Assembly: GCF_934371575.1 (NCBI RefSeq)
Contig: NZ_CAKRNY010000009.1
Span: 1 to 64,000, forward strand
Source of the DNA: an uncultured Blautia sp.
GTDB lineage: Bacteria > Bacillota > Clostridia > Lachnospirales > Lachnospiraceae
Direction: 5' to 3'
DNA length: 64,000 nucleotides
Both the position numbers and the translations under genes were made by a program. Below the pieces are notes generated by a model. It was given only the letters and a program-made list of their open reading frames with translations. It searched no databases and was not told the origin of the DNA. Shown here one piece after another: positions 33,208-41,862 of this stretch (position 1 is the first letter of the stretch; every line of letters starts with the position of its first letter).

Positions 33208-34913
33208 AGATATTACTTGCCGCCTGTAACGCTAAATATATACATTCCAATCTGGCAGTCTTTAATCTGAAGGCATATGCAAAAGAATACCAAAGCAATA
33301 TTGTGCTGCGGGAGTACACCATCAATCAGCTCAAGGATGATATTCTGAAAGATATTTACAGAAATCATCCGGATGTGATCTGTGTATCCTGTTATATCTG
33401 GAATATTACCTTTGTCCAGGAACTGATGCAGGATCTTCGGAAGATTCTGCCGGATGTTCCGTTCTGGGCCGGTGGTCCTGAAGTATCTTACGACGGGGAG
33501 CAGTTTCTGAGAAGAAATCCAGCCTTTAATGGTGTAATGTTAGGAGAAGGTGAGGAAACTTTTCTGGAACTGGTAAAGCATTATGTGGACGGAACAGTTT
33601 CTCTGGAAGAAACAGCAGGAATTGTGTACCGTAAATCGGACAGTACATTCCGTAATAATGGCTGGCGTCAGATCATGGACCTTAGTAAGGTTCCTTTTGC
33701 CTATGAGGACCTGAAAGATTTTGAAAACCGTATTATTTATTATGAGAGCAGCCGTGGCTGTCCTTTTTCCTGCAGCTATTGCCTGTCCTCTGTGGATAAG
33801 AAGCTTCGTTTCCGCGATCTGGAGTTGGTTAAAAAGGAATTGCAGTTTTTCCTGGATCATAAAGTGCCGCAGGTGAAATTTGTTGACAGAACCTTTAATT
33901 GCAAACATGATCATGCAATGACTATCTGGCAGTATATAAAGGAGCATGACAATGGAATCACCAATTTCCATTTTGAGATTTCAGCAGATCTTTTAAAGGA
34001 AAATGAATTGGAGCTGATGAGTACCATGCGTCCAGGACTGATCCAGCTGGAAATCGGAGTACAGTCCACAAATCCCGACACGATTCGTGGGATTCACCGC
34101 ACAATGGATTTTGAAAGGCTGACAGGAATTGTAAACAGGATTCATAGTTTCCGGAACATTCACCAGCATCTTGATCTGATCGCAGGTCTTCCCTACGAGG
34201 ATTATGACAGTTTCCACAAATCCTTTAATGACGTGTATGCACTTCATCCTCAGCAGCTTCAGCTTGGATTTTTGAAGGTTCTGAAGGGGTCACACATGAA
34301 AGAGATGACAGAAGAATATGGAATTATCCATAAAGAACAGGAACCTTATGAAGTTCTGGGGACAAAATGGCTGTCATATGAGGATATTTTGCGCCTGAAA
34401 ATGGTGGAAAGTATGGTGGAATTGTATTATAATAGTGGGCAGTTCCAGAATACCATTGCCTGTGTGGAGCCGCTGTTTGAGGATGCGTTCACTCTGTATG
34501 AAAAACTGGGACAATTTTACGAAAAAAAAGGTTATTCAGAGATTTCCCATTCCAGAATGCGCAGATATGAAATTTTACTTGAATTTGTGAAGGAAGAACT
34601 GGAAGTGCAGGAAACAGAAGAGAAAGCGGGAAAAATGGAGCCTAAGGGTAAGAGCATGAATCCTGTAACCTGGGAAGTGGTGGCAGACAGTATGATCTAC
34701 GACCTGTATCTCCGTGAAAATCTGAAAAGCCATCCGTCCTTTGAGATGGATCAGAAGCCTTATGAGAAAGTCATATGGGAATACCGCAGACAGGAGAAAA
34801 TACCAAAAACTGCGCACGTAGAGGTATTCCGTGATGGCAGAGTACTGTTGTTTGACTATGAAAACCGGGATCCGCTGCTTCATAATGCTGCGGTGAAGGA
34901 AATCCAGTTATAA
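33204..34913 (+). CDS. B12-binding-domain radical SAM protein
   Basis: A 569-residue protein. Residues 1-130 form a cobalamin-binding-like Rossmann domain (LLAACNAKYIHSNLAVFNLKAYA). The radical SAM core has CPFSCSYC (C186, C190, C193), then FVDRTFNC and EIGVQSTNPDT. The C-terminal part (about 430-560) resembles DUF4080. ATGA overlap couples it to the TrxR-like gene, which may supply electrons. The family (BchE/MiaB-like) includes methyltransferases, but the reaction here is unknown. Confidence 0.88.
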   Translation: MKILLAACNAKYIHSNLAVFNLKAYAKEYQSNIVLREYTINQLKDDILKDIYRNHPDVICVSCYIWNITFVQELMQDLRKILPDVPFWAGGPEVSYDGEQFLRRNPAFNGVMLGEGEETFLELVKHYVDGTVSLEETAGIVYRKSDSTFRNNGWRQIMDLSKVPFAYEDLKDFENRIIYYESSRGCPFSCSYCLSSVDKKLRFRDLELVKKELQFFLDHKVPQVKFVDRTFNCKHDHAMTIWQYIKEHDNGITNFHFEISADLLKENELELMSTMRPGLIQLEIGVQSTNPDTIRGIHRTMDFERLTGIVNRIHSFRNIHQHLDLIAGLPYEDYDSFHKSFNDVYALHPQQLQLGFLKVLKGSHMKEMTEEYGIIHKEQEPYEVLGTKWLSYEDILRLKMVESMVELYYNSGQFQNTIACVEPLFEDAFTLYEKLGQFYEKKGYSEISHSRMRRYEILLEFVKEELEVQETEEKAGKMEPKGKSMNPVTWEVVADSMIYDLYLRENLKSHPSFEMDQKPYEKVIWEYRRQEKIPKTAHVEVFRDGRVLLFDYENRDPLLHNAAVKEIQL

Positions 34914-34928
34914 AGAAAGGAAATAACT

Positions 34929-35033
34929 ATGGGAATGTTTGATCCAAAAAAAAGAAAGCTTGTTACTGCAATCATCGCCGTGATTCTTGTTCTGGCAATG
35001 GTAGTCCCAACTGTCATTTCACTTCTTCTGTAG
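34929..35033 (+). CDS. 34-residue single-pass membrane peptide
   Basis: ATG 34929 follows AAAGAAAGGAAATAACT. The product starts MGMFDPKKRKLVTA and continues as a strongly hydrophobic helix to LLL at the C-terminus. The basic N-terminus followed by about 22 hydrophobic residues predicts a single membrane segment. It sits 15 nt after the radical SAM gene and 10 nt before the next, so it is probably translated from the same mRNA. Function unknown. Confidence 0.7.
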   Translation: MGMFDPKKRKLVTAIIAVILVLAMVVPTVISLLL

Positions 35034-35043
35034 GAATAGCAAG

Positions 35044-35640
35044 ATGAGACTTGGGAAAGAAGCTATGGAAGCTCTGCAGGCGGAAATCTGCGGGCTTCTT
35101 ACACCTGGAAATGAACTGGTAGTAGCTGGCGCTGTTGCCACAGAGGGAACTGCACGGATTGCCAGAGAAAAACATGATATATTAAGGGAGCATTTTTCAG
35201 AAGGATTTCTCTATACTTCCGAAAATCTGAGGGAGATTTATGGAACTAAAGGAGATGAAGCCTGGGAAGCTGCCAGAGAAGCCGGTGCCTCTGCATTGTA
35301 TGCTATGGGAGAGGGTGGATTTTTAAGTGCTCTCTGGAAAATGGCAGAAGCGTCTCAGGTGGGACTTGAAATGGACTTTACGAAAGTCCCCATACGCCAG
35401 GAAACCATAGAAATCTGTGAGATTTTTGACCTGAATCCTTATAAGCTGAATGCACAGGGAGCTGTTCTGATCGGCATATCTGCAGGGGAAGCACTGGTAC
35501 AGGAGCTTCGCAGAATGGGGCTGATGGCAGCTGTTATCGGTCAGACGAATGCCGGAAATGACAGAATGCTCTATTACAATGGCAATGGCAGATATTTAGA
35601 GCGTCCCGGAAGGGATGAGATATATAAGGTATTGCCTTAG
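35044..35640 (+). CDS. stand-alone AIR-synthase C-terminal-like domain protein
   Basis: A 198-residue protein matching only the C-terminal half of AIR synthase/HypE/SelD proteins: NELVVAGAVATEGTARIA, GASALYAMGEGGFLSALWKMAEASQVGLEMD, VPIRQETIEICEIFDLNPYKLNAQGAVLIGIS. The N-terminal ATP-binding domain is missing. No frameshift remnant lies upstream, only the 34-residue peptide. HypE-like proteins end in this domain, so it may be a degenerate or specialised relative; catalysis without the N-domain is doubtful. ATG 35044 follows GGAATAGCAAG, a weak site. Confidence 0.75.
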   Translation: MRLGKEAMEALQAEICGLLTPGNELVVAGAVATEGTARIAREKHDILREHFSEGFLYTSENLREIYGTKGDEAWEAAREAGASALYAMGEGGFLSALWKMAEASQVGLEMDFTKVPIRQETIEICEIFDLNPYKLNAQGAVLIGISAGEALVQELRRMGLMAAVIGQTNAGNDRMLYYNGNGRYLERPGRDEIYKVLP

Positions 35641-35662
35641 ATACAGGAGTGTATAAAAGAAA

Positions 35663-36163
35663 ATGGGAACATTGAATATTGTACTTCATGAGCCGGAGAT
35701 TCCGGCAAATACAGGAAATATCGGACGTACCTGTGTTGCTACAGGAACCAGGCTCCATCTGATCGAGCCTCTTGGTTTTTCCTTAAGTGAGAAAGCTCTG
35801 AAAAGGGCTGGGATGGATTACTGGAAGGACCTGGATGTAACCACTTATGTGGATTACGAGGACTTTCTTGAAAGAAATCCGGGAGCTAAGATCTATTATG
35901 CAACAACCAAAGCTCCTCAGACCTATTGTGATGTGAAATATGAGGATGACTGTTTTATTATGTTTGGAAAGGAAAGTGCCGGAATTCCTGAGGAAATTCT
36001 GCATGATAATCAGGAGACCTGTGTACGGATTCCTATGTTTGGAGAGACCAGATCCCTGAATCTGAGCAATTCTGTGGCAATTATTCTTTATGAAGCCTTT
36101 CGTCAGCATGATTTTGCACATCTGAAGCTGGAAGGACATCTTCGCAATTTTGAATGGAAATAA
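35663..36163 (+). CDS. trmL: tRNA (cytidine/uridine-34-2'-O)-methyltransferase TrmL
   Basis: A 166-residue SPOUT methyltransferase that 2'-O-methylates the wobble nucleotide of some tRNA-Leu species. Motifs are LHEPEIPANTGNIGRTC, FIMFGKESAGIPEEI and RIPMFGETRSLNLSNSVAIILYEAFRQ, which form the trefoil knot and SAM site. Length is normal. It follows the AIR-synthase-like gene by 22 nt and ends at a bidirectional terminator. Confidence 0.95.
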   Translation: MGTLNIVLHEPEIPANTGNIGRTCVATGTRLHLIEPLGFSLSEKALKRAGMDYWKDLDVTTYVDYEDFLERNPGAKIYYATTKAPQTYCDVKYEDDCFIMFGKESAGIPEEILHDNQETCVRIPMFGETRSLNLSNSVAIILYEAFRQHDFAHLKLEGHLRNFEWK

Positions 36164-36165
36164 AA

Positions 36166-36210
36166 AAGACCTGCGGCATGGCAGAAATATCTGTGTGTGC
36201 TGCAGGTCTT
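36166..36210. terminator. bidirectional terminator between trmL and the kinase gene
   Basis: AAGACCTGCGGCA (36166-36178) pairs with TGCTGCAGGTCTT (36198-36210), one G-U pair and a 19-nt loop. On the minus strand it runs into a T6 tract, on the plus strand into ATATTTTGTTT. Confidence 0.75.
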
Positions 36211-36249
36211 ATATTTTGTTTAAATAACAAATCAAAGTTCTTGCGGAGT

Positions 36250-37650
36250 TTATTTTGCTTTCTTCAAAGTAAAAATAAATTCCGTTCCAACTCCCTCTGT
36301 ACTGATCACATTGATATTCTGATCATGTGCCTTGATGATCTCTTTCACAATAGAAAGACCAAGTCCGGTTCCCTTTCTGTCTTTTCCACGGGATGTGTCG
36401 CTTTTATAGAATCTGTCCCATACCTTTGGCAGGCTTTCCTTTGGAATACCGACTCCATGGTCTGTTACAGAAACGAAAACCTTATCATTTTTAACAGAGG
36501 TTTCAATAGTGATAGAAGAGTTGTCATTACTGAATTTGATTGCATTGTCCAATAAATTGTACAGAACCTGTTGGATCTGTTCCATATCTGCTTCCACAAA
36601 AAGTTCTCTTCCTGCAAGCAGAAGCTCCAGATCAATATTTTTCCCAGAACAGGTTCCTTCGAATGTATTAGCTGTATTTTTGATTACGTCATTAATGTCA
36701 AAACGGCGGATATTCATCATTCTTTTCCGTTCATCCAGATCATTCAGTACCAGAAGGCTTCTGGTCAGCTTTTCCAGACGGTCAGCTTCATGGGAAATGA
36801 TGTGCAGGTATTTATCCTGTAACTCCGGTGGAATCGTGCCATCCAGGATTGCCTCCACATAGCCTTTGATGGAAGTAAGGGGAGAGCGGAAATCATGGGA
36901 AACATTGGCAATAAAGGTTCGCTGATATTCGCCGTTCTGGTTGATCTTGTCTGCCATATAGTTCAGTGTGTTGGCAAGATAACCCATTTCATCTTCTGAT
37001 TTTATGGGAATGCGGTAGCCAAGGTTTCCATTGGCATATTCGGAAGCTCCCTTGATGATCTGCTGTATTGGGATGTGAACCCATTTCTGATAGCCAAGAA
37101 GGAGCAGACCGCACAACGCATACACAGCCAGAAAAATCATCTGAAGAATACCCAGAAGTCCGCTTCGCTTCTGGTAAAGCTGCTGCATATCGTAGTGATA
37201 GGTGATATATCCTTCTGTTATGCCGGAACTCTTAACCGGAACCACTACATTCAGATAGAGACTGGAAAAATATCCGTAGAATTTACCGATTTTATACTGC
37301 GTGTCATTCCAGTATTCCGGGTCAAAATCAGAAACAGATGCATGATCCTTCAGATTGTCAGACCTGGCTATTACACGGAATCTGTTGTCCAGGATGAGAA
37401 TCTCGATTCTCTCTCTGGAGGCCAGAATGTCTACGATTTTTTTCAGTCCTTCTGTATTATTGTCTTTGATCTGCTGTATCGCAATTTCGTTGGAAGCGAA
37501 ATGCACAGCACTGTCATGCAGCCTTGTGCCAACATCTTTTTCCAGGTAGGTCTCCACGAAATGGGAGCCTCCTGCTGTGGCAAAGAGAAAACCAAGAATG
37601 CCGATGAGAATGTAACTGGTGATCAGCTTTCGGTGAACGGTTTTTGTCAT
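36250..37650 (-). CDS. sensor histidine kinase, ResE/VicK-like
   Basis: A 466-residue membrane kinase. Helices lie at about 9-29 and 166-188 around an extracytoplasmic sensor of about 135 residues. A HAMP domain (PIQQIIKGASEYANGNLGYRIP) is followed by FIANVSHDFRSPLTSIKGYVEAILDG with the phospho-acceptor His, then LLDNAIKFSND, DHGVGIP and GTGLGLSIVKEI. It overlaps the response regulator by 4 nt and comes third after mutS2. The signal is unknown. Confidence 0.93.
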   Translation of the reverse strand: MTKTVHRKLITSYILIGILGFLFATAGGSHFVETYLEKDVGTRLHDSAVHFASNEIAIQQIKDNNTEGLKKIVDILASRERIEILILDNRFRVIARSDNLKDHASVSDFDPEYWNDTQYKIGKFYGYFSSLYLNVVVPVKSSGITEGYITYHYDMQQLYQKRSGLLGILQMIFLAVYALCGLLLLGYQKWVHIPIQQIIKGASEYANGNLGYRIPIKSEDEMGYLANTLNYMADKINQNGEYQRTFIANVSHDFRSPLTSIKGYVEAILDGTIPPELQDKYLHIISHEADRLEKLTRSLLVLNDLDERKRMMNIRRFDINDVIKNTANTFEGTCSGKNIDLELLLAGRELFVEADMEQIQQVLYNLLDNAIKFSNDNSSITIETSVKNDKVFVSVTDHGVGIPKESLPKVWDRFYKSDTSRGKDRKGTGLGLSIVKEIIKAHDQNINVISTEGVGTEFIFTLKKAK

Positions 37651-38348
37651 TCGCTTTTTACCTCAAACTTGTATCCGATTCCCCAGACTGTGGAAATGGA
37701 CCAGCTTGGATGATCCTTGATCTTTTCACGGAGGCGCTTAATATGAACATCTACGGTTCTGGTATCACCGATATACTCATATCCCCAGATGTGATCAAGA
37801 AGCTGCTCTCTTGTAAATACCTGATTGGGTGAAGATGCCAGGAAATAAAGAAGCTCCAGCTCCTTAGGCGGCATGTCCACCTGTTTTCCCATATAGGTAA
37901 CGGAATAGTTTGTAAGATTGACGGTAAGATCCGTGTAGGCAGCACACTTTTCGTCGCTTGGTACAACAGTCTGTCTTGGCTGGAAACGACGGAGTACTGC
38001 GCGGACACGGGCTACCAGTTCCTTGGAATCAAATGGCTTGATAATATAATCGTCAGCTCCAAGCTCCAGTCCCAGTACCTTGTCGAAGGTCTCGCCTTTT
38101 GCAGAAAGCATAATGATCGGTACATCTGAGGTATGGCGGATCTCGCGACATACCTGATAGCCGTCAATGCCGGGAAGCATCAGATCCAGAAGAATCAGAT
38201 TCGGGTGGAAGGTCTGAAATTCTTTCAGAGCCAGTTCACCGTCATTTACAATCTTTGTTTCGAAACATTCTTTGGTAAGATACAGAGAAATCAGCTCTGC
38301 AATATTATTGTCGTCATCGACAATGAGGATTTTCTGTTTGGCACCCAT
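37647..38348 (-). CDS. OmpR-family response regulator
   Basis: A 233-residue regulator. Receiver: VDDDNN, phospho-acceptor Asp in LILLDLMLPGIDGYQV, IIMLSAK and YIIKPFDSKELVARVRAVLRR. The winged helix has MPPKELELLYFLASSPNQVFTREQLLDHIWGYEYIGDTRTVDVHIKRLREK split over the recognition helix. It lies 11 nt downstream of mutS2 and overlaps the kinase gene. An AAAGGAGAAA site precedes ATG. The target genes are not visible here. Confidence 0.93.
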   Translation of the reverse strand: MGAKQKILIVDDDNNIAELISLYLTKECFETKIVNDGELALKEFQTFHPNLILLDLMLPGIDGYQVCREIRHTSDVPIIMLSAKGETFDKVLGLELGADDYIIKPFDSKELVARVRAVLRRFQPRQTVVPSDEKCAAYTDLTVNLTNYSVTYMGKQVDMPPKELELLYFLASSPNQVFTREQLLDHIWGYEYIGDTRTVDVHIKRLREKIKDHPSWSISTVWGIGYKFEVKSE

Positions 38349-38359
38349 AGTTTCTCCTT

Positions 38360-40741
38360 TTATTTTTTGAATTCTACAATAGTAACGCCTGCGTCGCCTT
38401 CTCCAAATTCAGCAAGATGGAAATCTGCCACATGCTTCTGGCGGCGGAGATAGTTGTGAACTCCCTTTCGCAGCGCGCCGGTACCTTTTCCGTGGACAAT
38501 ACGGACGCTTTTCAGGTGGGCAAGATAAGCATCATCCAGATATTTGTCAAGTTCAGCTACGGCTTCATCTACAGTTTTTCCAAGAAGATTGATTTCTGTG
38601 GAAACGCTGGTGGACTTGGACATACGGATTTTGCCGGCACCTGTGCGGGAAAGTCCTGGTGTGTTGATAACCGGTTCGTCAACCAGCTCCAGATCGGAAA
38701 TATGGACCTTGGAACGGATAATTCCCATCTGTACAAAGAGGAAGCCTTTGGAATCAGGATGGCTGCTTACGGTTCCTTTCAGATTCATACTCAGCACTTT
38801 GACCGTATCTCCAAGAGAAAGATCCTTCGGCTTCAGTTCTCTGGCAGGTTTCTTTACCGTGGTGTTCACAGACATGCCCTTTTCAGCTTTGTTCATGCGG
38901 CTGCGAAGGTTTTGGCGCTCTTTTTCAATAGCTGCAGTGTCCACATGATCCTTCTGGAATTTGTGGAACATTTTCATGGTCTGGTCTGCATATTCTTTTG
39001 TATCTGCAAGGATTTTACGGGCTTCCTCGTTGGCTTCCCTGAGAATCCTCTCTTTTCGTTCATCCAGCTTCTCCTGTTTGGACTCCAGCTCCTGTTTCAG
39101 GGAAGCAATTTCTGCCTTGTAACGCTCTGCTTCCTGCCGCTCATTTTCGATGATCACACGGCTGTTCTCCAGGGAAGTAAGAACATCCTCAAAGGATTCA
39201 TCCTTCTGGCTGATCTGTTCTTTGGCGCGTTCGATAATAAAGTCCGGAAGACCAAGCTTGGAAGAAATTGCAAATGCATTACTTTTTCCCGGAACACCAA
39301 TCAGCAGACGGTAGGTTGGCCGCAGTGTTTCCACATTAAATTCACAGCAGGCATTTTCAACACCTTCTGTAGAGAGGGCATAGACCTTCAGCTCACTGTA
39401 ATGGGTAGTCGCCATGGTGCGGATTCCCTGCTCGTGCAGGAAGGATAAAATAGAGATGGCAAGAGCAGCTCCCTCAGTAGGATCTGTGCCGGCACCAAGC
39501 TCGTCAAAAAGAACCAGAGAGTCCTGATCTGCTTTTTTCAGGAAGGACACCACATTTGTCATATGTGAGGAAAAAGTACTAAGGGACTGTTCGATGCTCT
39601 GCTCGTCCCCGATGTCGGCGTAAACCTCCCGGAAAACGGAAAGCTGGGAACGGTCCAGTGCAGGAATATGAAGTCCGGCCTGTCCCATCAGAGTGAGCAG
39701 TCCTACTGTTTTTAGGGAAACGGTTTTACCGCCTGTATTTGGTCCTGTTACAACCAGAAGATCAAAATCCTCGCCAAGACGAATGTCGATAGGAACTGCC
39801 TGTTTCTTTGGAATAAGCGGGTGGCGTGCCTGTCTCAGATGAATGCGTTTCTCAGTATTGAAAATTGGTTCTGTAGCATTCATATCCAGTGCAAGTCCGG
39901 CCCTTGCAAAAATAAAATCCAGCTGGACCATAATGTCAAGATCTGCGCGGATGGCATCTACATTCTGGGCAGTCTGCTCGCTTAAGGCTGCGAGGACCGC
40001 TTCAATTTCTTTCTGCTCCTGAAGCTCCAGCTCACGGATGTCATTATTCAGCTTCACAATGGCAAGAGGCTCAATAAATAAGGTAGAGCCGGTGGAAGAC
40101 TGGTCATGGATCATACCGGGAACCTGTCCCTTGTATTCGGCCTTGACCGGGATACAGTAACGTCCATTTCGCATGGTGATAACGGAATCCTGCAGATAAT
40201 TGCGGGCACTTCCATTTACCAGAGAGGCCAGCTGAGTGTGGATGCGGTCATTGGCAGCCTTCATACTGCGGCGGACATGCATCAGTCCGCTGCTGGCATT
40301 GTCACTGATCTCATCCTGGGAAAGGATACAGCGGCGGATCTCAGATGAGAGGGGAGTGAGAGGCTCCAGACTTTCAAACATGCCGTCAAGGGAATCTTCC
40401 TTTGTATCACCGCGCTCATTTCGGGAGTATGCCTTTACCCGGTTTGTATTTTCAAGTAGTCCGGCAATGGAAAGAAGCTCGGAAATTCCAAGAGAGCTTC
40501 CGATCTCCAGACGCTTCAGGGAGCCGCGAACATCCTTTACACTTCCAAAGGAGATATTTCCTTTCTGGAAAAGGCGGGTGAGAGCGTCCTTTGTCTGGGT
40601 CTGCATATGACGGATCTCATAAACATCTTCAGATGGCAGAAGGCTCCGGCACAGGTCTTTTCCCATCTGGGAGGAGGCCTTTTCTGTCAGCTGTTCGATG
40701 ATCTTATTGTATTCAAGTGATTTTAAAGCTTTTTGATTCAT
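38360..40741 (-). CDS. mutS2: endonuclease MutS2
   Basis: A 793-residue MutS-family ATPase with a C-terminal Smr nuclease domain. Walker A GPNTGGKTVSLKTVGLL, Walker B LVLFDELGAGTDPTEGAALA, then a coiled coil and the Smr domain (about 715-793) with LLGKTVDEAVAEL and VHGKGTGALRKGVHNYL. MutS2 is reported to act in recombination control and on collided ribosomes. ATG 40741 has AGGAG 6 nt upstream; the frame extends 17 codons further without a ribosome site. It is the first gene of a unit with a two-component system. Confidence 0.96.
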   Translation of the reverse strand: MNQKALKSLEYNKIIEQLTEKASSQMGKDLCRSLLPSEDVYEIRHMQTQTKDALTRLFQKGNISFGSVKDVRGSLKRLEIGSSLGISELLSIAGLLENTNRVKAYSRNERGDTKEDSLDGMFESLEPLTPLSSEIRRCILSQDEISDNASSGLMHVRRSMKAANDRIHTQLASLVNGSARNYLQDSVITMRNGRYCIPVKAEYKGQVPGMIHDQSSTGSTLFIEPLAIVKLNNDIRELELQEQKEIEAVLAALSEQTAQNVDAIRADLDIMVQLDFIFARAGLALDMNATEPIFNTEKRIHLRQARHPLIPKKQAVPIDIRLGEDFDLLVVTGPNTGGKTVSLKTVGLLTLMGQAGLHIPALDRSQLSVFREVYADIGDEQSIEQSLSTFSSHMTNVVSFLKKADQDSLVLFDELGAGTDPTEGAALAISILSFLHEQGIRTMATTHYSELKVYALSTEGVENACCEFNVETLRPTYRLLIGVPGKSNAFAISSKLGLPDFIIERAKEQISQKDESFEDVLTSLENSRVIIENERQEAERYKAEIASLKQELESKQEKLDERKERILREANEEARKILADTKEYADQTMKMFHKFQKDHVDTAAIEKERQNLRSRMNKAEKGMSVNTTVKKPARELKPKDLSLGDTVKVLSMNLKGTVSSHPDSKGFLFVQMGIIRSKVHISDLELVDEPVINTPGLSRTGAGKIRMSKSTSVSTEINLLGKTVDEAVAELDKYLDDAYLAHLKSVRIVHGKGTGALRKGVHNYLRRQKHVADFHLAEFGEGDAGVTIVEFKK

Positions 40742-40909
40742 AATTTCTCCTGTAATATCAGTTGCTGTTTCGTGCACTCTCTTATTGTACATGATTTAGG
40801 GGAAGTTGAAAAGGAAAAAGTGGGATGAAATTCATAAAATGTTCATAAATATCTGTTATGCTGTAAAAGATTTGGATTCTTTTTGTTTTTTTAGAAAGGG
40901 AAGGAAAAT

Positions 40910-41857
40910 ATGCGTTTTTTAAACGAATTACATGAAGGTGACCGTATCAGCGGCATTTATCTGTGCAAGCAGAAGCAGCCGGCTGTGACAAAAAACGGCA
41001 AGCCTTATGAAAATATTATACTCCAGGATAAGACCGGAGTGATGGATGGCAAGATCTGGGATCCTAATTCTCTTGGAATTGATGATTTCGATGCATTGGA
41101 TTACATTGAGGTTATGGGAGATGTAACCAGCTTTGCTGGTGCCATGCAGCTGAATATCAAGCGTGTGCGTAAAGCCGGCGAGGGAGAGTATAATCCGGCT
41201 GATTATCTCCCGGTAAGTGAAAACAGCACAGATGATATGTATACCCAGCTTGTAGCACTGATCGGTACAGTGAAGAACACTTATTTAAATACACTTTTGA
41301 AGCGGTTGTTCACAGAGGACAGGGAGTTCCTGAAATCCTTTGAGGAGCATTCCGCAGCCAAGACAGTACACCACGGATTTGTGGGGGGACTGATGGAGCA
41401 CACTTTAAGTGTGGCAAGACTTTGTGATTACATGGCGTCCGCTTATCCGGTGATCAAAAGGGATCTGCTGATCACGGCAGCTCTTCTTCATGATATTGGT
41501 AAGACAAGAGAGCTTTCCTCTTTTCCGCTGAATGATTATACAGATGAGGGACAGCTTCTGGGGCACATCATTATCGGTGCACAGATGATCCATGATCTGG
41601 CAAAGGAAATTCCGGATTTCCCATTGGATCTTGAAAACCAGCTTGTACACTGTATACTGGCGCATCATGGTGAGCTTGAATACGGCTCTCCGAAGAAACC
41701 GGCTCTGGTGGAGGCAGTTGCGCTGAATCTTGCAGATAATACAGATGCCCGCATGGAGACGCTTACCGAAATCTTTGCAGCAGATAAGAGCAAGAAGGAA
41801 TGGCTGGGATACAACAGATTGTTTGAATCAAACTTAAGAAAGACAGGAGAATGGTAA
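40910..41857 (+). CDS. yhaM: 3'-5' exoribonuclease YhaM family protein
   Basis: A 315-residue protein with an N-terminal OB-fold (about 12-90; GDRISGIYLCKQKQP) and a C-terminal HD domain (about 160-300; HHGFVGGLMEHTLSVARLCDY, LLHDIGKTRELSS, LAHHGELEYGSP). This is the YhaM/CBF1 architecture. It degrades RNA and possibly single-stranded DNA from the 3' end. GGGAAGGAAAAT precedes ATG. It is the first gene of a run with rlmD, and overlaps its possible upstream start. Confidence 0.93.
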   Translation: MRFLNELHEGDRISGIYLCKQKQPAVTKNGKPYENIILQDKTGVMDGKIWDPNSLGIDDFDALDYIEVMGDVTSFAGAMQLNIKRVRKAGEGEYNPADYLPVSENSTDDMYTQLVALIGTVKNTYLNTLLKRLFTEDREFLKSFEEHSAAKTVHHGFVGGLMEHTLSVARLCDYMASAYPVIKRDLLITAALLHDIGKTRELSSFPLNDYTDEGQLLGHIIIGAQMIHDLAKEIPDFPLDLENQLVHCILAHHGELEYGSPKKPALVEAVALNLADNTDARMETLTEIFAADKSKKEWLGYNRLFESNLRKTGEW

Positions 41858-41862
41858 TCTTT

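Noticed and set aside
38417-39448. 343-codon frame opposite mutS2
   Set aside because: Antisense shadow of the mutS2 coding sequence; composition is unlike a real protein.
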